A stretch of 64,000 nucleotides of DNA from Himantopus leucocephalus (lineage: Eukaryota; Chordata; Aves; Charadriiformes; Recurvirostridae): NCBI GenBank assembly GCA_003993805.1, contig RSEF01000001.1, forward strand, positions 183,467,847 through 183,531,846, read 5' to 3'. The position numbers and the translations under genes were made by a program. Positions within the stretch are counted from its first letter, which is position 1. The number at the start of each line of letters is the position of its first letter. A model generated the notes under the pieces. The model searched no databases. It saw only the letters and a list, made by a program, of their open reading frames with translations, and was not told the origin of the DNA. Shown here in pieces: positions 1 to 13,484 of the stretch.

Positions 1-1123
1 TGCCCGTATATTAAAAAGTAAATGTAATTCTTTATCTTGAAATGGAGAGTTGTGTAGGCAGTATCCCATCCAAATTTAGGTTGGGTGTACTAGAATTCTA
101 ATAGCAGGTAATCTGAAGAGCTCATTAGAGATATGCAAGTAATTCATTACCTAAGTGTGTCTAATTTAACTGTATTTTCCCCTTGAATGAAGCCCGCCCT
201 AGTGGAAATTAGTGATCCAGCCCACACATTTCCAATCCTGTCGACACTTTCAGTTTACATTTGCAATTTTTTTTAGAATTCTAAAAATTACTTTCTCTGT
301 CTTCTCTTCTGATCTCCACTGGGTATTTATATGCAGCAAGTATAATTATGCTTTTGGCAAGCTAGTGAAAATTAAACCATTACAAGCAAGGGGAAAAAAG
401 AAAAGAGGGTGAGGAAGCAAGGAAGAGGAAGCAAATCTGGTTTAAAGTGAACTTATCACCACTTTACTTGTGTATAAGCAGAAGGCAGTTACATATCGTA
501 ATCTTAAAGCACACTTCTAGGAGACGGTGACATTTGGCTCATGCTTAATGGAAGCTGAGGATACGTATTTTATTGATTTGAACAGGGAGTGTATCTAAAG
601 TAATGACTTCGGCAAGTTGTCTTGTTTTAAATATCAAATCATCTGCTCCTAAAAATCCAGTCTCACTGACAAGCAGAGATGTATCTTGTATGGTAGGTCT
701 TGCAGGACTATGTACACGGTACACTCCAAGCTCTGATTTTCATATACATCACTTGCATTTTTTTTCATCAGTAACAAAGTAACAACTCCTGCTAGTATAC
801 CACCCTGCTCTCAATTTTAATTGAAAACTTTACCAGGCTTTGTTCTTTCAATAGCTGTAAAAACTTAACTCAAAGTGAAGGAAATAGTAGATGAGGTATT
901 TGGAGGAATTCAGCAGCGTAACACTTTACTTCCTTCTTCATACAATCCAGCATCTTCACAGTACCCAGGAGTCTGACAGCTAGCAAATCCTGCCCTGTGT
1001 TGTACAGATGCAGTGCTTCAGAGAAGGAAGGGGCTGTGAAGAGCCTTTTCCCTCAAACCTCAGAATAGCACCAAAAAGAAGCCTACTCCTTACAATGACT
1101 AAATATAGTCTACAGAGTGTATT
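1..1123. other. Non-coding AT-rich interval
   Basis: The open frames here are under 70 codons and show no recognisable protein, codon bias or splice context. I see no interspersed repeat that I can name. The stretch is ordinary intergenic or intronic sequence. Confidence 0.7.
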
Positions 1124-1420
1124 CCTGCTAATTGTCGTGAAAGACTCTACAGCGCCGCCAAAGGTAACCCTGACTGTTGTACTCACAGTTCAAGCCTGGG
1201 GTATATACAATTAATTTTTTAAGAAGACTCTGTGAAAGTCTCCTGCCTTTACTGGCTGGGCAGAGCAACACNCCTGCTAATTGTCATGAAAGACTCTACA
1301 GCACCGCCAAAGGTAACCCTGACTGTTGTACTCACAGGACAAGCCTGGGATATAAACAATTAATTTTTTAAGAAGGCTCTGTGAAAGTCTCCTGCCTTTA
1401 CTGGCTGGGCAGAGCAACAC
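1124..1420. repeat. N-joined direct duplication, 2 x 148 bp
   Basis: Two copies of the same 148-bp segment (1124-1271 and 1273-1420) are separated only by a single N at 1272. I count about seven substitutions between them and no length change, so roughly 95% identity. Both copies run from CCTGCTAATTGTC to CAGAGCAACAC. The single N exactly at the junction suggests two overlapping contig ends, or two haplotypes, placed end to end rather than a biological tandem repeat. The divergence is high for plain heterozygosity, so a real local duplication broken during assembly is still possible. Confidence 0.9.
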
Positions 1421-2618
1421 CAACCATCCATCCTGCGCCACTCTGTCTTTAACAGTAATCCTCACACTCTCAAACAGAACCTGAACAGTTTGCTCAGCGG
1501 CAAGTTTTTCTACTCAGATGTGTCTTTCACAGCTAATTCTTTTTGAAGAAGAAGCCACCATAATCTCATAAAAATTTCACTCCATAGAAAAAGCTGACAT
1601 TCTCAGTTGCCTAATTAGAGCAAAGAAAGGCCACTTTCAATGACTGAAATGTCAGCAGTATAATTGCACAATAGTTTTAGCAGACAAAAGTATTCTCACT
1701 GAGTGAAACCATCTGAAACTGTTTTGTAGTGTGTATGAGCTATGGGTTTGTTCGGCAGAATAAATACTGAAATGTGCACATCATAGATGAGAAAAATCAC
1801 AACCACAAACAGTTAATGGATTCCTTCATATATCAATACTCTTTTGTCATTACAGTGTACTTCTGCCTACAATAGCAGTCAAAGATAATTTGCAACCTGC
1901 TGTAAGAGAAACCATGAAGAGAATTAGCCATCATGGTACTTCTCTTTAAGGGCCACTGCTTGCCCCTGAAACGGAATAAACAAAATTTGGATTACTGCAA
2001 GAGTGTGTGTTTTGCACACAGAAGCCACAGAAAGCAGCATTACTGCAAGCCTGCTGGGAAAGTACAATAAAAATAAATCAGAATGAAAGAAAGCACTGTG
2101 GTTAATACATAAGATGGAAAGCCAGAATGAAAGGTTAAGAGGTGGGAGCTTAATGGTTATTGTCCTATCATATTTTAAGAACCTGATCTTCATTTTGCCA
2201 AGGTAAATGTAGTGCAAAGTAAACACAGGTCCATATTTCTAGCCTTGATACTTACTTATGAAGATGTTGGGTGTTATTCACTTGGCAGAACAATCCTTAA
2301 AATAACATAACATGTTTTGTAAGAACATTGTGTAAAGTGAAGGTTAAACTGAGTTACTTATTTATTTAGAGGGTTCTTGGTTGTCAGCAAATGATGTAAC
2401 ACAGATCTAAGTGGAAGCAGAGTGGGAAACTGTTACACAGACACAATCACATCTTGTGATAAGGAATGGATAAACCACTTAATTGAAGGGAGGGAGTATG
2501 ACCTTTCAGCAGTAAATCAGTACGAGAGTTGTGAGTCTTTAGTCACCATTTTGAGAAGCATGAATAGTTGCAGCCAGAAAATCTGTCCTACCCAGAGAAC
2601 AAAAAAGGGAAGAAAGAA
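1421..2618. other. Non-coding AT-rich interval
   Basis: The open frames are short and unrelated to known proteins. I recognise no named repeat. The interval ends at a poly(A) run broken by an N. Confidence 0.65.
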
Positions 2619-2636
2619 AAAAAAAAAAAAAAAAAN
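2619..2636. repeat. Poly(A) run ending in single N
   Basis: A homopolymer A run stops at an N (2636) and is followed directly by unique sequence. This looks like a contig break caused by the homopolymer. A short frame that reads through it as a lysine run is not a gene. Confidence 0.85.
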
Positions 2637-5600
2637 AGACAACATATCATGGCCAGAAAATTTTTGTTTTACTGAATAAACTCTGGATTTGACAGTCAAA
2701 AATGTTTCAGTGTAAATCAAAGTTTGAATAGTCTTGGACTAGATGGGAAGCTTTGTCAAGAGAAGTTAAGAAGACACTACTGTAAAACAGAAAAAAATGA
2801 TGGGGAAGTCACTGAAAAGTGACATTTTCCTTATTACTGCAAATTCTATTCAGCTTCCCTCAGGAGTTCTTCTGACTGTGTATTCATTGACCCCAAAAAA
2901 TATTTGGGTCCATGCTTGCTGCAATAGATGAGTTGCTGATGAATCCAAAAGAGAGTTTTAAGGGCTCCCATCAGGGCAGTTAGTCATGCCAGGGGTGCTC
3001 TCTGAAGGAGCCTGGAGACTGAAAGCGCTGAGAGGTCCAATTCTCGCTGTATTTATCTCCCATTCTGCAATGGGGACAGCCTCAAGAATCCCAATTCCTA
3101 TCAGAGGCATAGATCCTAAAACCCAAAGTAGCTGATCACTAAACTGAAGTTGCTGGTCTGTCAAGAATGCCAGCTTCACTGAGCAACTGCAGGGAGCCTA
3201 TTTAAATTCAAAACACTATGTGCCAGCACTCTTGAAACTTTTTTTTTTTTTAATTTTTGATTCAGCAAATTGCAAAAGGGTTTATTTTTCATCCAGTTCA
3301 GAATGAACTTTTTCTCAAACCATAAGATTTCCAAATCTGGATTCCTTCCTCCAATCATCTGCAGTGTTACAGGCTGTTTAAATCAAACGATAGAGGTTTC
3401 AGCTCTGCTTTCTGTAGTTCTGGTTTTCTTCCTACATTTAGTCCATCCTTGGTGTGCATTATTTGCATTATTAGCTGCTAGTTATTCCCCATTTACCATA
3501 AAAAAGCAATCAGTCTTGTCATTTGAAAGCGAAAGAATACCAGTTGGTTGGTTTGCTAGTTTTTATATAGCACATGCAGCTCTGTGAGAGGCTTAACCGA
3601 TGAAGCCCAGTTTAATATGGCTTTATGCCTGGCATTTCAATTATCCCATGTGAGCTCTGTTTTTCAAAGCTTAGTTCAACAGCTCTCTCTTGTGAGGACT
3701 CGGATGTCTAAAAGTATAGTATATATACTGTATAAAGTACATACATCTAATCTCTGACAAATTTGTCATATTTATCAAAAGGCAGACAAAACGTTCAATA
3801 TCTAGGAGATTAGTGCATTAGTAATTACAAAAGTTACAAAGAGCTTATAAATAAAGTCAACTAAATGTTTTTTCTCATCAATAAGTTCTTACCATAAACT
3901 CCATTCCTGCAAACTCAGTCCACTGCAGATTCCCAAATCTGCTCCCATGCCTGTTTCCCTGTACAGTACCAAGTTTTACCCTAAGTCCTTGAAGCCAAAC
4001 TGGTTTCTGCTTTCTGTCTCAGTGAAGTTTTTATCTTTCCTTCACAGCAAGAAATGACCACCTCTGATTCTATTAAAATGTATTTTATGTATTTTTCAGG
4101 CAGGATTATTGGCTGTAAGATTAATATGCACCTCTAGTTTCAGGGGTCACACTGACTTTTTAAAAAGAAGCACTTTCTCTTTTGGTCATTTGAATTTCTC
4201 AAGAATTATGCAAGGTAATACACTTAACCTGGAATAAACAGCGAAAAGAAAATCTATAAGACTGTAGCTATCTATTAGTATAGCTTTACCATTGAAAACA
4301 ATCCTTGTGGACTTTTTGCTGAATTTATTATTATTAATAACTTTAGTGGTCATGTAATCTTGAATGTGCGAGGCATTAAAAGATATACATGAGTCCCAAA
4401 CAATGATTTAAAAAAAAAAGAAAGAAAGAACAATTGCCTTCAATTATGTGCGTTTTTATATCCTGAGCAATGTAATCGTATTTCATAGGCCATTTTGTAT
4501 CTTTTATTTGTCAAAAAGAATATGAAAATCCATTTTCCACTGTTTGGAAGTGACAAGTACTGCAGGTAAATATTTTTGTCTGACCATAAAAAATAAAAAA
4601 ATCATACAGACTTGAGGGTTTTTTGCAGGTTGAAAAGATGGGCATCTATTGTACAGCACACATATACGAGATAGTGAAAATCTGCAGTGAGGACTGGCAA
4701 GCCGATGTGTTTCTTACACACTACACATGAACATTCCGTGTCTTACTGCAATGACCTTATGATCCCTGGTGCCAAGTGTTCAAGTCCCAGCTGTGGATTT
4801 AAACTCAATCTCATTTTGAGTTTCCATTCTGTTGGCAGCGGAGTCATTCTTCACTGCACTGCTCAAGCCGGAAAAGGCTTCCTGACTCGGAGGCAGACTC
4901 CGATAAGCAATGGCTATAAGAGAAGTTGTAATTGCACAAGCTCTTTCTTTCCCCCAACAGGTATTACTACAAATGAGCATCATTGAAAATTCTTCTGAGC
5001 TTTAACAGGGTAGATAACCTCATAGGCAATTGTGAATCTAACACGGTGTCCAGATTAGCAAAGTAGACAGAAAAAAGGCTTGTGCTATTTAACCCCTTCC
5101 CAGCAAGCATGGATTTTTGTGGTAGGTTTTTTGGGGTTTTTTTAAAGAAAGTATTCTGAAGGAAGATGAGTAGGTAGGCCTAGCCTGAACATTAGTGAAA
5201 GATGCACTGCTGAAATAATACAGCAGGCTGTTAACACCACAAAATCAGGTAACAAGAAATTAGGGAATGCCAGAATAACAATTGCTCTGTTTTCTTTTCC
5301 CCTCTTTGTACATAAACATTGTAAATAACATCTGCTATTTCTTCTCACTGAGTGCACAGATCAGGCACTGCTTGTTAAATAGCAGCTATTCTGTTCTTAC
5401 TTTGTCCTCACTATTCAGTGAATACACCATACACCCTTTCCAGCACGCTGTTCAAATCATGACTCGATACCAAAATATTAACTTCCTCAAGGGTTCTTGA
5501 TTCTCCCACTATAGCTTTCTAGTTCTTTCTAAATATTAACAGATTTATCTACACAACATCACTGTGCAGTGTGCGGTACTGTTGCTGGGCACATTTCACA

Positions 5601-8600
5601 AAGGAAAGCTGATGTGCATCCACTGAGACCAAAAATAGAGGTGTAAAATAAATTTCAGAGCTCCAGGGTCTTGATTTTTCCAGCGGTTGGCCCTCTGCAG
5701 CCTCCAACAGGCTCTGAACAGATACCCCACCGGCCTCAGCTGCCGGGGCAAGTGCAAGGCATTCTGCACATCAGAGTCGGTGCATTGCAGGCTGTCACAC
5801 AGATATCAAGAAACACACAGTGAGCAAGCCTTCACTGAAATGAAAGCTTCATTTAAGTCACTTGTTGCCAGGCTAACTTCAGGCATAAAAAAAAGTTCTC
5901 TTTGCTAAATTTCCCTTCCAGCCATGGACTTAGGATGTTTGGCACAGGCAGGCAAACACAGCAGACTTTCTCACCACTGATACCAGAGCGATCCTATAGA
6001 AGCTTCTAGCCTTCCAATTAGCCATCATGAATATTTTCTAACTCTGAACTTCTATTTCATAGTTCTTTTCCAATTCTGAGCTACTCATCAACCTGTCTAC
6101 CAACATTTTCCTCAGTGACTGTTCCTGTCTGCTATTGCTTTCCCAGATTCATAAGCCCAGTTTACTTTGCCAACACCATTCATCACCTTTGCTCCTATCT
6201 CCAGTTTTCACCTTCCTGCCTAGCTGCAGCTGCAGTCAGCACCACCCATGGGCCACCCTATGCCTCTCAGATGGCTCCTGACATCTCTTCCTCCTGCTGA
6301 CAGAGGTGTCTCTTCTCTCCAACTCTGCCATTTCCCAGTCCATGCCTGTTCCTCACCTCACTGAAACCAAGCCAAACTGCAATTCTCAGTTCTGTTTAGA
6401 CATCAAGTGGACAAATAGTGAAAACACAGAAGAGAATCTCCCTGTGGAGACCTCTGTAAGGACCATATTGGAAGAAAAGAGCTGCTCACCCTGACATACA
6501 TGGATATAGCTATTTAGGGATGGTTCATGTGCAGTCAGGTCACACCAGTGATTTCTGAGAGATAAAGCAAGCTCAATTCAGACACAAATCACAGACTTTA
6601 GCTGCCAAATGCTAATGTTGCTACTGAGCCAGGGCAAACTGAGGTATTTTTTCAGTGGTTATGAGTGGACTAATTGTGGGTGTTTTTCCCAAAGAAAGAG
6701 CAAAAGATACTTTCTTACTAATTCCAGGTTCATTTTCCAAAGCACAGAGGGACTAAATTTACTGTAGTAAACACTTACAAGAGTGTTCTCTGGGTTTGTT
6801 TTTTTTTTTTTTAATTTTTATTTTCATAATATATTTTGTCTTTATCTCATAGTTCTCTAGACATTTTCAAAAATCTGAGCCTAGGCAGATCTTGGCAAAG
6901 GAAAATGTCAGATAATTTTGGCAAAGTTATAAGGAACTGAAGACAGTCTCCTAGTGAAAGGTTCTTTATTCAAGAAATGATGTTACCACTTCACCTACGA
7001 GAGTTTGCTCGTATGGGTAAATTTCCCGGATTTGCTTAACAGTAATGAATCCCTGTGCTGATGCACTCACTCATTCTGGAACATTTCAAACAGCCTTTAC
7101 AGGCAAAATTATTGCACTTGATGGCCCTAACTCAGGATTCCTGATACATCCACATTTCTGTTTCACTTTAGTGGATTTTAGCCAAGTAAAGCATAAACTC
7201 TTGTTCATTGTTCTGATAGAGGATTAGTTAGACCTCACAAGCTAGCAGTCCATCTGCTCCGCCAGCTAATGCTATTGTCCCGGAGACACCACCTCCTTTA
7301 TTGTTCCACCAAACAATCCATGCCAGCTCTTTTCTCAGCTGACACTGACAAGTACATGTCAACCCGTTTGCATTCTCCCGCACACATCTGTGACATTGAA
7401 TATAGCCTTTCACGGTTTCAGGCAGTTTAAAGCCTAGTAAGAGCTAGGAAATATGCTACTATAAAAATAAGAATATACTCAAGCTCTTAATTGCAGCAGA
7501 TTAGTTTATCTCATCAACACAATGTCCCGATTTGCATGTTTACTTTGCTCCCTTATACACTTCTCTTCCTACAGACATACTAGTTAGCATTGCAATGTGA
7601 AATAAAATGTTTTAAAGCATTCAGCAAATTTAAAATACACTTATATATAAGGAAAATCCCTAGCATAACATGTTCTGGTAATTTTTTAATAGCTATAAGA
7701 GCAGAATCTCTTTCACTGAAGACTGCTTTTTGGGTTTAATCCACAAAATGGAAGGACCAAAATAAGGAAATCAATTCCTGCCAGTAGGTCCCTGGAAAGC
7801 TCTTGCTAAATAAACTGATGCAATCTCAGTACAGAACTTATAGTCAGCAATGACAACAAAATTCTCATTACTCCCAGCATCTCAAGGAAAAAGCAAGAGA
7901 TGGAGTGAAACTATAGTTGTTGCACGTGGTAGAAATCCAAGATTGTTGATAAGGCACAGACCAAACTCAATGCTCTATCACTTACCATGTCTAACACTGC
8001 TTCATTCAAACCTCATGTGAACTTCATGTGATCCCAAACAATACAGCCTTATTTGCCAATGCCAATTAGTCAATGATGTAAAAGAAAACAATGTAGATGG
8101 ATAAAGGCATTATACTTTAAAATAAGCTAAAATTGCAATTATTGCCTACAACACAAAAGTATTTAAAGACAGAAAGAAACAACACATCTTCTCGTTGGCA
8201 CAGTGTCTATATAAGATATTAAGATATAAAACATGCACTTTTGCTGATTCATGTGGCTCTCAGGGCATGTTATTTACTGGACATTCCGAAAAGGAGCCAA
8301 GCCTCCAAACCAGAAAGGGAAACAGTGTCTCTCTGTCATTCCAGACCACATTCTTTCTCAATGTGTCCTTCAAATGACTCCTATGGTGGCTCTCAGCCTC
8401 TGATGGGGAACAACAAAGACCACAGCTCTTGGAACAGCACAATAGGTGATAGATACTACCTTTAAAACAGTATAATAAGGGGGAAACCCCATGCATTCTC
8501 TACAGATAGTGTGCACTCTTTTAAAATCTTAATTTCATTTACGTCAATGTAACCCCGTCTCCAGAGATTTCTCTCGAGTGAATTCTGCCTCCAAATAGGA

Positions 8601-9388
8601 GGCATCTGACAATTATCCACCAGTGTCCCAGTTTAACTAAATTGGTTTTAAATTGGAACAACTTGTTATACGGAAGGGGGAGTTGAAGGGGGATGTAGTT
8701 TTGCCTGAGACACATGATTAGATTTAAGCATTGAAAGGGAAGGTCCCATCCTCCGGACACAGGCTGTCAGACCCATACAGCCACTTCCCCCCCACCCCCC
8801 TGTCTTTTTTTACCTTTTGCTGAAAAGCATTTCAACAAATGAAAAATCTTAATTATATTTTTTTACAAAGAGGGCAAAAGCACTTGTAATTTGTTTTAAC
8901 ACAGGCAAGCGCAGCAAGGTGACATATAATCAAGCATTCCCAGACTGATGTATTAAAATGCTTTTCTGCCAACTCCTGCCCTGCATCTATGATGTAAGAA
9001 TTCTCCTTCATTATTCCTTTTTATTATTTTCCCATGCAGATCACCTTGACCCACGCTGATCTTTGTGAATGTAGATGGCAATAGAAAGTCCCTTCCATCA
9101 CAGCAAATCTTTTTTTTTTAAGTATATAAAAGGTTTGTTCATTAAAGACACAAACAGAAAACATTCCTCAGTGAGGAAACTAGTTCTCTGATTTGTCTAT
9201 AACAACCCAAAGAACAGTGCTGAAAAGGTGCAAGGAAGCCAGTGAATCAACACTATTTCCTTCTTCCAACAAGATGCTGCTAGTAATTGGATGTCAGGGA
9301 AGAGAGAAAGAAATAGGAATATTTTCACATAAATTATTCTATGAGAAAAAGAAACCTGTATACCCACGTGTATACAACACACACGTGT
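2637..9388. other. Non-coding interval, no named repeat
   Basis: No open frame above about 105 codons and none recognisable. A pyrimidine tract followed by CAG near 4960 resembles a splice acceptor, but it has no matching donor or conserved frame. A C-rich run at about 8787-8800 (C7-A-C6) and several A or T runs are the only low-complexity features. The stretch near 7250-7430 is less AT-rich and could be a conserved non-coding element, but sequence alone cannot show that. Confidence 0.6.
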
Positions 9389-9412
9389 ATGTGTATATAT
9401 ATATATACACAT
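9389..9412. repeat. Perfect TA-core palindrome
   Basis: A perfect 24-bp palindrome: a (TA)n core flanked by GTGT on the left and ACAC on the right. It sits inside a longer CA/TG and TA dinucleotide stretch (about 9363-9412). This is best read as a compound microsatellite that can form a cruciform. Confidence 0.85.
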
Positions 9413-10815
9413 CAGCTGAACTTCGTCTGCATTCTCAGCATGGATGGCTTTCCAGACTCTGGTGTTAACCTAAGAAAACAGACCCATCTGGTCCTGACTG
9501 CTAAAGTGTAGGAGACCTCTCTTCAACAGCAACCAACTTCTTCCAAATTGCAAAGCATTCCAGCTCCCCTAGATTAGAAAACAGTAGACTGGAAAATTGC
9601 AGGAGATTGGTTTCTACAGACTCTCTGTTTACAACTGCAGTCTGTAACAAGACAGCTATGACTCGTTCTGCAAAGGAGCTTGCCTGCAGCAAGCGCCCCA
9701 GAGGCGAGTGAGGATCTTCTGTTTGTTCCAATAGTAGATAGCTAGCAAAAATCAGTGTGATAGGTCTGGAATTCTTTCTTCCTGTCCTCCTTCAATTTTT
9801 AGTATTACTATTATTTTCACTCAGGCAATCAGCCTAAATATCATTAAGAAGACTAGAATCTTGGCTGGATTTAATAAAAACATTATGTGGAGAAAAAAAT
9901 ATATCCAAGAAGTAATGAAATAACAAGGAATTACTATAAAAAACCCTCTTATAATCAGATACTGCTTTTATCACATCATATGCATTAAACTTCTCTGAAC
10001 TGATGTCCTTTTCATCCTAATGTACTAAATTAAATATCTGTTCCTTGTAGAATTTGATTCATCTAAACTAGATTAAAATCAAATCATGAACAAAATCAAT
10101 TTCACTTAAAGTACAATAATCCCAGCCCACTGAGGCCCCCTTCTAGTAATCACAATAAATGCTGTCTCTACCACCATTGCCATCCCTTATTTTTCCCCCT
10201 AGCCTTTCACTGGATGCATAATTTTCATATCATATTATAAATTATGACCTTGTATATCTTATTCATATCTTATTAGAGGAAGTTGGCCAAGAAGCCAGAG
10301 GCAAGACAACCTCATTCAAACATTCCTCCAGGGTTTTCAGGTCAAGTCATTTTTTAAATTGGGATTGGTATAAACCTCAAGGGATTTCTTGATTTAAGAA
10401 AGAACTACAAATATTTAAGCTGTCTTGGGGGGATTATGCTGACATTGGATCGTGGGATTACCTCCTGCATAAGACTCAAGGGATTTGGACTGGTTCAGCA
10501 TCTCGTCAGAAAACTGGGCAAAAACGCTTCTTACGTGATGTTAATCAGATATTCAATCATTCCTTGCTGAAAGCGTGTCAAAAGGCAGCAAACAAAGGGA
10601 GAGGGAAGCAGTTGCTTTGAGATGCGTACGAAACAAAAGCACTCCTTGAACGTACTGTAGCATTTTGGCCTTTTCATAAGGAGGCACAATTCCTGGTGAC
10701 AGTGGGCAAAAACCCTGAAAAAAGCTTCAAATCACTTCTATGCCAACCTTTTCAGAGCTTGCCCCTTGGATTTGTGGATGATCATTACCAGGTGGTATCT
10801 AATTAAATACTTTTA
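9413..10815. other. Non-coding interval
   Basis: No recognisable gene. The part from about 10430 to 10720 is less AT-rich and has several CpG-containing words, unlike the decayed sequence on either side. It could be a conserved element, which only alignment to other birds would show. Confidence 0.55.
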
Positions 10816-10950
10816 CTAATAATTAATAACACTTGGCACTTCTACAACAGAGCACCATTTGTCTCGGAGCACTTTAATGTAATAACCAAGTCTGACAACA
10901 ATCTTCAAAACCAGGAAACTGCAATTGTAGCTGATGTAGTTGGAACTGTG
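10816..10950 (-). mobile_element. Ancient MIR3-like SINE relic
   Basis: The segment reads like the reverse complement of a CORE-SINE/MIR3-type 3' region. It starts with a TAAT-rich tail, then CACTTGGCACTTCTACA, an equivalent of the 'rule-of-thumb' block around CGGAGCACTTTA, and then AACCAGGAAACTG in place of the usual GGGGAAACTG block. It is heavily diverged and the ends are uncertain. The family is recognised from memory of the consensus, not from an alignment. Confidence 0.55.
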
Positions 10951-13344
10951 AGAAGGTTTTAGGCAAAACCCCCTCTGTCCTAGTCAGATCCAGGCTCTGA
11001 CTCAGATCTGAGGCCAGGCTTGAATTGCAATTGAAACCATCCTGTCAAGAACAGCACTTTAATAAATTCTCTGACCATCAAAAGTAAGTGTGAAAAATGT
11101 CATTCTCCTTCAGTAATTTCCTTCTCTCTTTTCTTTTTTTTTTTCCCCCTAAAGCAGAAGTTAGAGGGGGGAAATGACAGGAGTTAAAGTTATTCACCAC
11201 TGGAACAATAAAAGGAACAATAGCCAGCAACATCCAGAAATAAAATGGCTACTTGAGAACAGTATCTTCTTGGTTCTGCCAAATGTAAAGGGTCAATGCC
11301 AGACCATCATACTGAGAAACATATTGCAAAGGAAAATGGATTTTTTACAGAAGGAATGTGAAAAGAAAATTAGAAGTCACTCTCAGAAAGGAGTAATAAT
11401 GTCTTGTCAAACACAGATCCAAACCCCTCAACTAAAGTACATTTTTTTAAAAACTTATGCAACAAATAATAAAAAAAAGCAAACAACAACCCTAAACTCA
11501 CATTTATTAATTGTAAAGTATATACATGTCTAGTGTGGAAAATGGAAGGTTTTTTTTTGTTTCGGGCTTTTTTTTCCTTCATCTGCTCCACTGGAGAATT
11601 AAGAAAATGTCCTTCTTCAAAGGCATGTTCTTTACTCTTTATCCAACCACAGCATCATTGAACACATCCCTACTCTCTACCTGTGTAGCCTCACATATCA
11701 CCAGTACAACATATTGTGCAAAGACACAATCAAGGTTAGTTTCAAACTGCAGAGGCAGAAGATAAAGGAGACTGGACTGTGATAGGAAACTCAATCATAA
11801 GTCTGCACTTTTTTAAGGGTCCCTGACAGGACTCGCTGTTGGAGAAATCTATCTCTCGATGCATAGAAAGCTCTTATGTGACAACTCCATTGAACCAAAA
11901 TTTAGCTGTAACAATCTCTCTATTTCAAACACAGGCTTTCTTCTTTCCATCTTTAAGGCAGCACAGGAATCACACTGTACATAACAACAAAGATTGTCTA
12001 TGCTGGAGAAAAAAAAATGAAAAGAAAAAAAAAAAAAAATCCTAACTAAACTTGACAGGAAACTACTTTCCACTCACTCATGAAGAGATTCCAGCATCAC
12101 TGACAACAAGCCCTGCTGATTGGGGTCAGTCACTTTTCAAGCCCAAGGGGACCGTCTTTTCCAACTTCAATCACAGTCTCATAACTCCTCTATAAATAAA
12201 CATACCAAGGAACAAAAAAAGCAGGCAGAACCAGCAGTCACAATACACATACAACAGTGGCATCCATTAAACTGCAGTAGTAATATTTGTGTTCTAGGAA
12301 GTCTGGAGAGGAAGGAATCAGTCTCCTTCACATAGATGAAACAAGCTTTATTTGAGCTATGTTTATAACTTTAAATGGTTTGGTAATTTTACAAGCACAT
12401 CTGCCCAGACAAATGCATTATAAACATTAAACACCATCTGAGAAGCTTCTAACTTTTTATGCTTGCAAACAAAAAAACGCAACAGAATGTGTCAGATGTT
12501 TAACTAACACAAAAAATGAAAGTTCATTTTTAATGCTGATTTTGGATAAGATTTTGGTGCTTAGGATTACAAGGACCCATTTTTTTCATTGAATCTACAA
12601 CTGAGTTTTCACGTAATCTTTCTGTGAAACAGGCAAACAGAAGTCATGATGGTTAACCAAAAAGTGTAACTTATTTCACATTAGCCGTATCACAAAATAG
12701 TAATAATTTTACAGGGGAGAGCAACACTGTTTTAATTCCTAGCATTGTGTATCCTGAGAAAATCCTATGTGAAAGCCTATGTGTATGTGGAAGGGCAGAA
12801 GCAGGAAGAGGAGATAAGAGATTAACATTAAGAGATTTCAATTTATGGATCAGAAACAGTTATACTGAATACATATGAACTCAAATGTTTATATGGCTTT
12901 TTCTTGTAAAGGATCCGCTGACCATTTTATCTTTTTAAAGTTTTTATGCTGATAGGAAATATTCCTTTGGGCAGTCTTAAGCCATCAAAGAAAAATGTGC
13001 ACGTGTATTTCTAAATTTCATTTTTTCTATTTAAAAATTAATCTGCATCCACGGCTATAGATCAGTTTCTAGGTATACAGCAAGTATCAGGATCAAAATA
13101 CCCAAAGGAATCTCTTGTAACATCAGTATTTCTGAGATGGAAAATAAAATAAAATTCACTATTTTGGAAGTCCATGACAGTGAGCATAAAAAAACTAGGA
13201 ACTGTTTACTCAGTACAAGACAGACTTGCAAACTTTTTTCCACGCATGCCATAACTGCCAGCAAAGAAGCATCCCAACATCACAGCATTATGGAAAGCTA
13301 CCCCTAACAGAACCTCAGGACATCAGCTTGTCCAGGCCCTTGTC
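10951..13344. other. Non-coding interval
   Basis: Contains several A-runs (for example near 12025-12040) and open frames up to about 119 codons that are Lys/Asn/Gln-rich and show no domain. No gene or further repeat can be supported. Confidence 0.6.
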
Positions 13345-13484
13345 CACCCCTGGAGGTGTTCAAGGCCAGGCTGGATGGGGCTTTGAGCAACCTGGTCTAG
13401 TAGGAGGTGTCCATGCCCACGGTGGGAGGTTGGAACTAGATGATCTTTAAGGTCCCTTCCAACCTAAACCATTCTATGATTCTA
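13345..13484 (+). mobile_element. CR1 LINE 3' end
   Basis: This is the 3'-terminal part of a chicken-repeat-1 retrotransposon. It contains, in order, the CACCCCTGGAGGTGTTCAAG block, GGCCAGGCTGGATGGGG, the GGTTGGAACTAGATGATCTT block, GGTCCCTTCCAACC and the terminal ATTCTATGATTCTA. CR1 inserts are 5'-truncated by incomplete reverse transcription and end in short direct repeats of this kind rather than poly(A). The copy is well preserved, so it is younger than the LINE relic at 38-39.6 kb. No clear target-site duplication is visible. The left boundary is approximate. Confidence 0.95.

Noticed and set aside
4930..4965. Pyrimidine tract plus CAG, like a splice acceptor
   Set aside because: No conserved frame after it and no nearby donor; such acceptors are frequent by chance.
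7920..7995. Possible reverse MIR 5' part (TCAATGCTCTATCACTTACC)
   Set aside because: Only one block resembles MIR and the order of the others is not visible.
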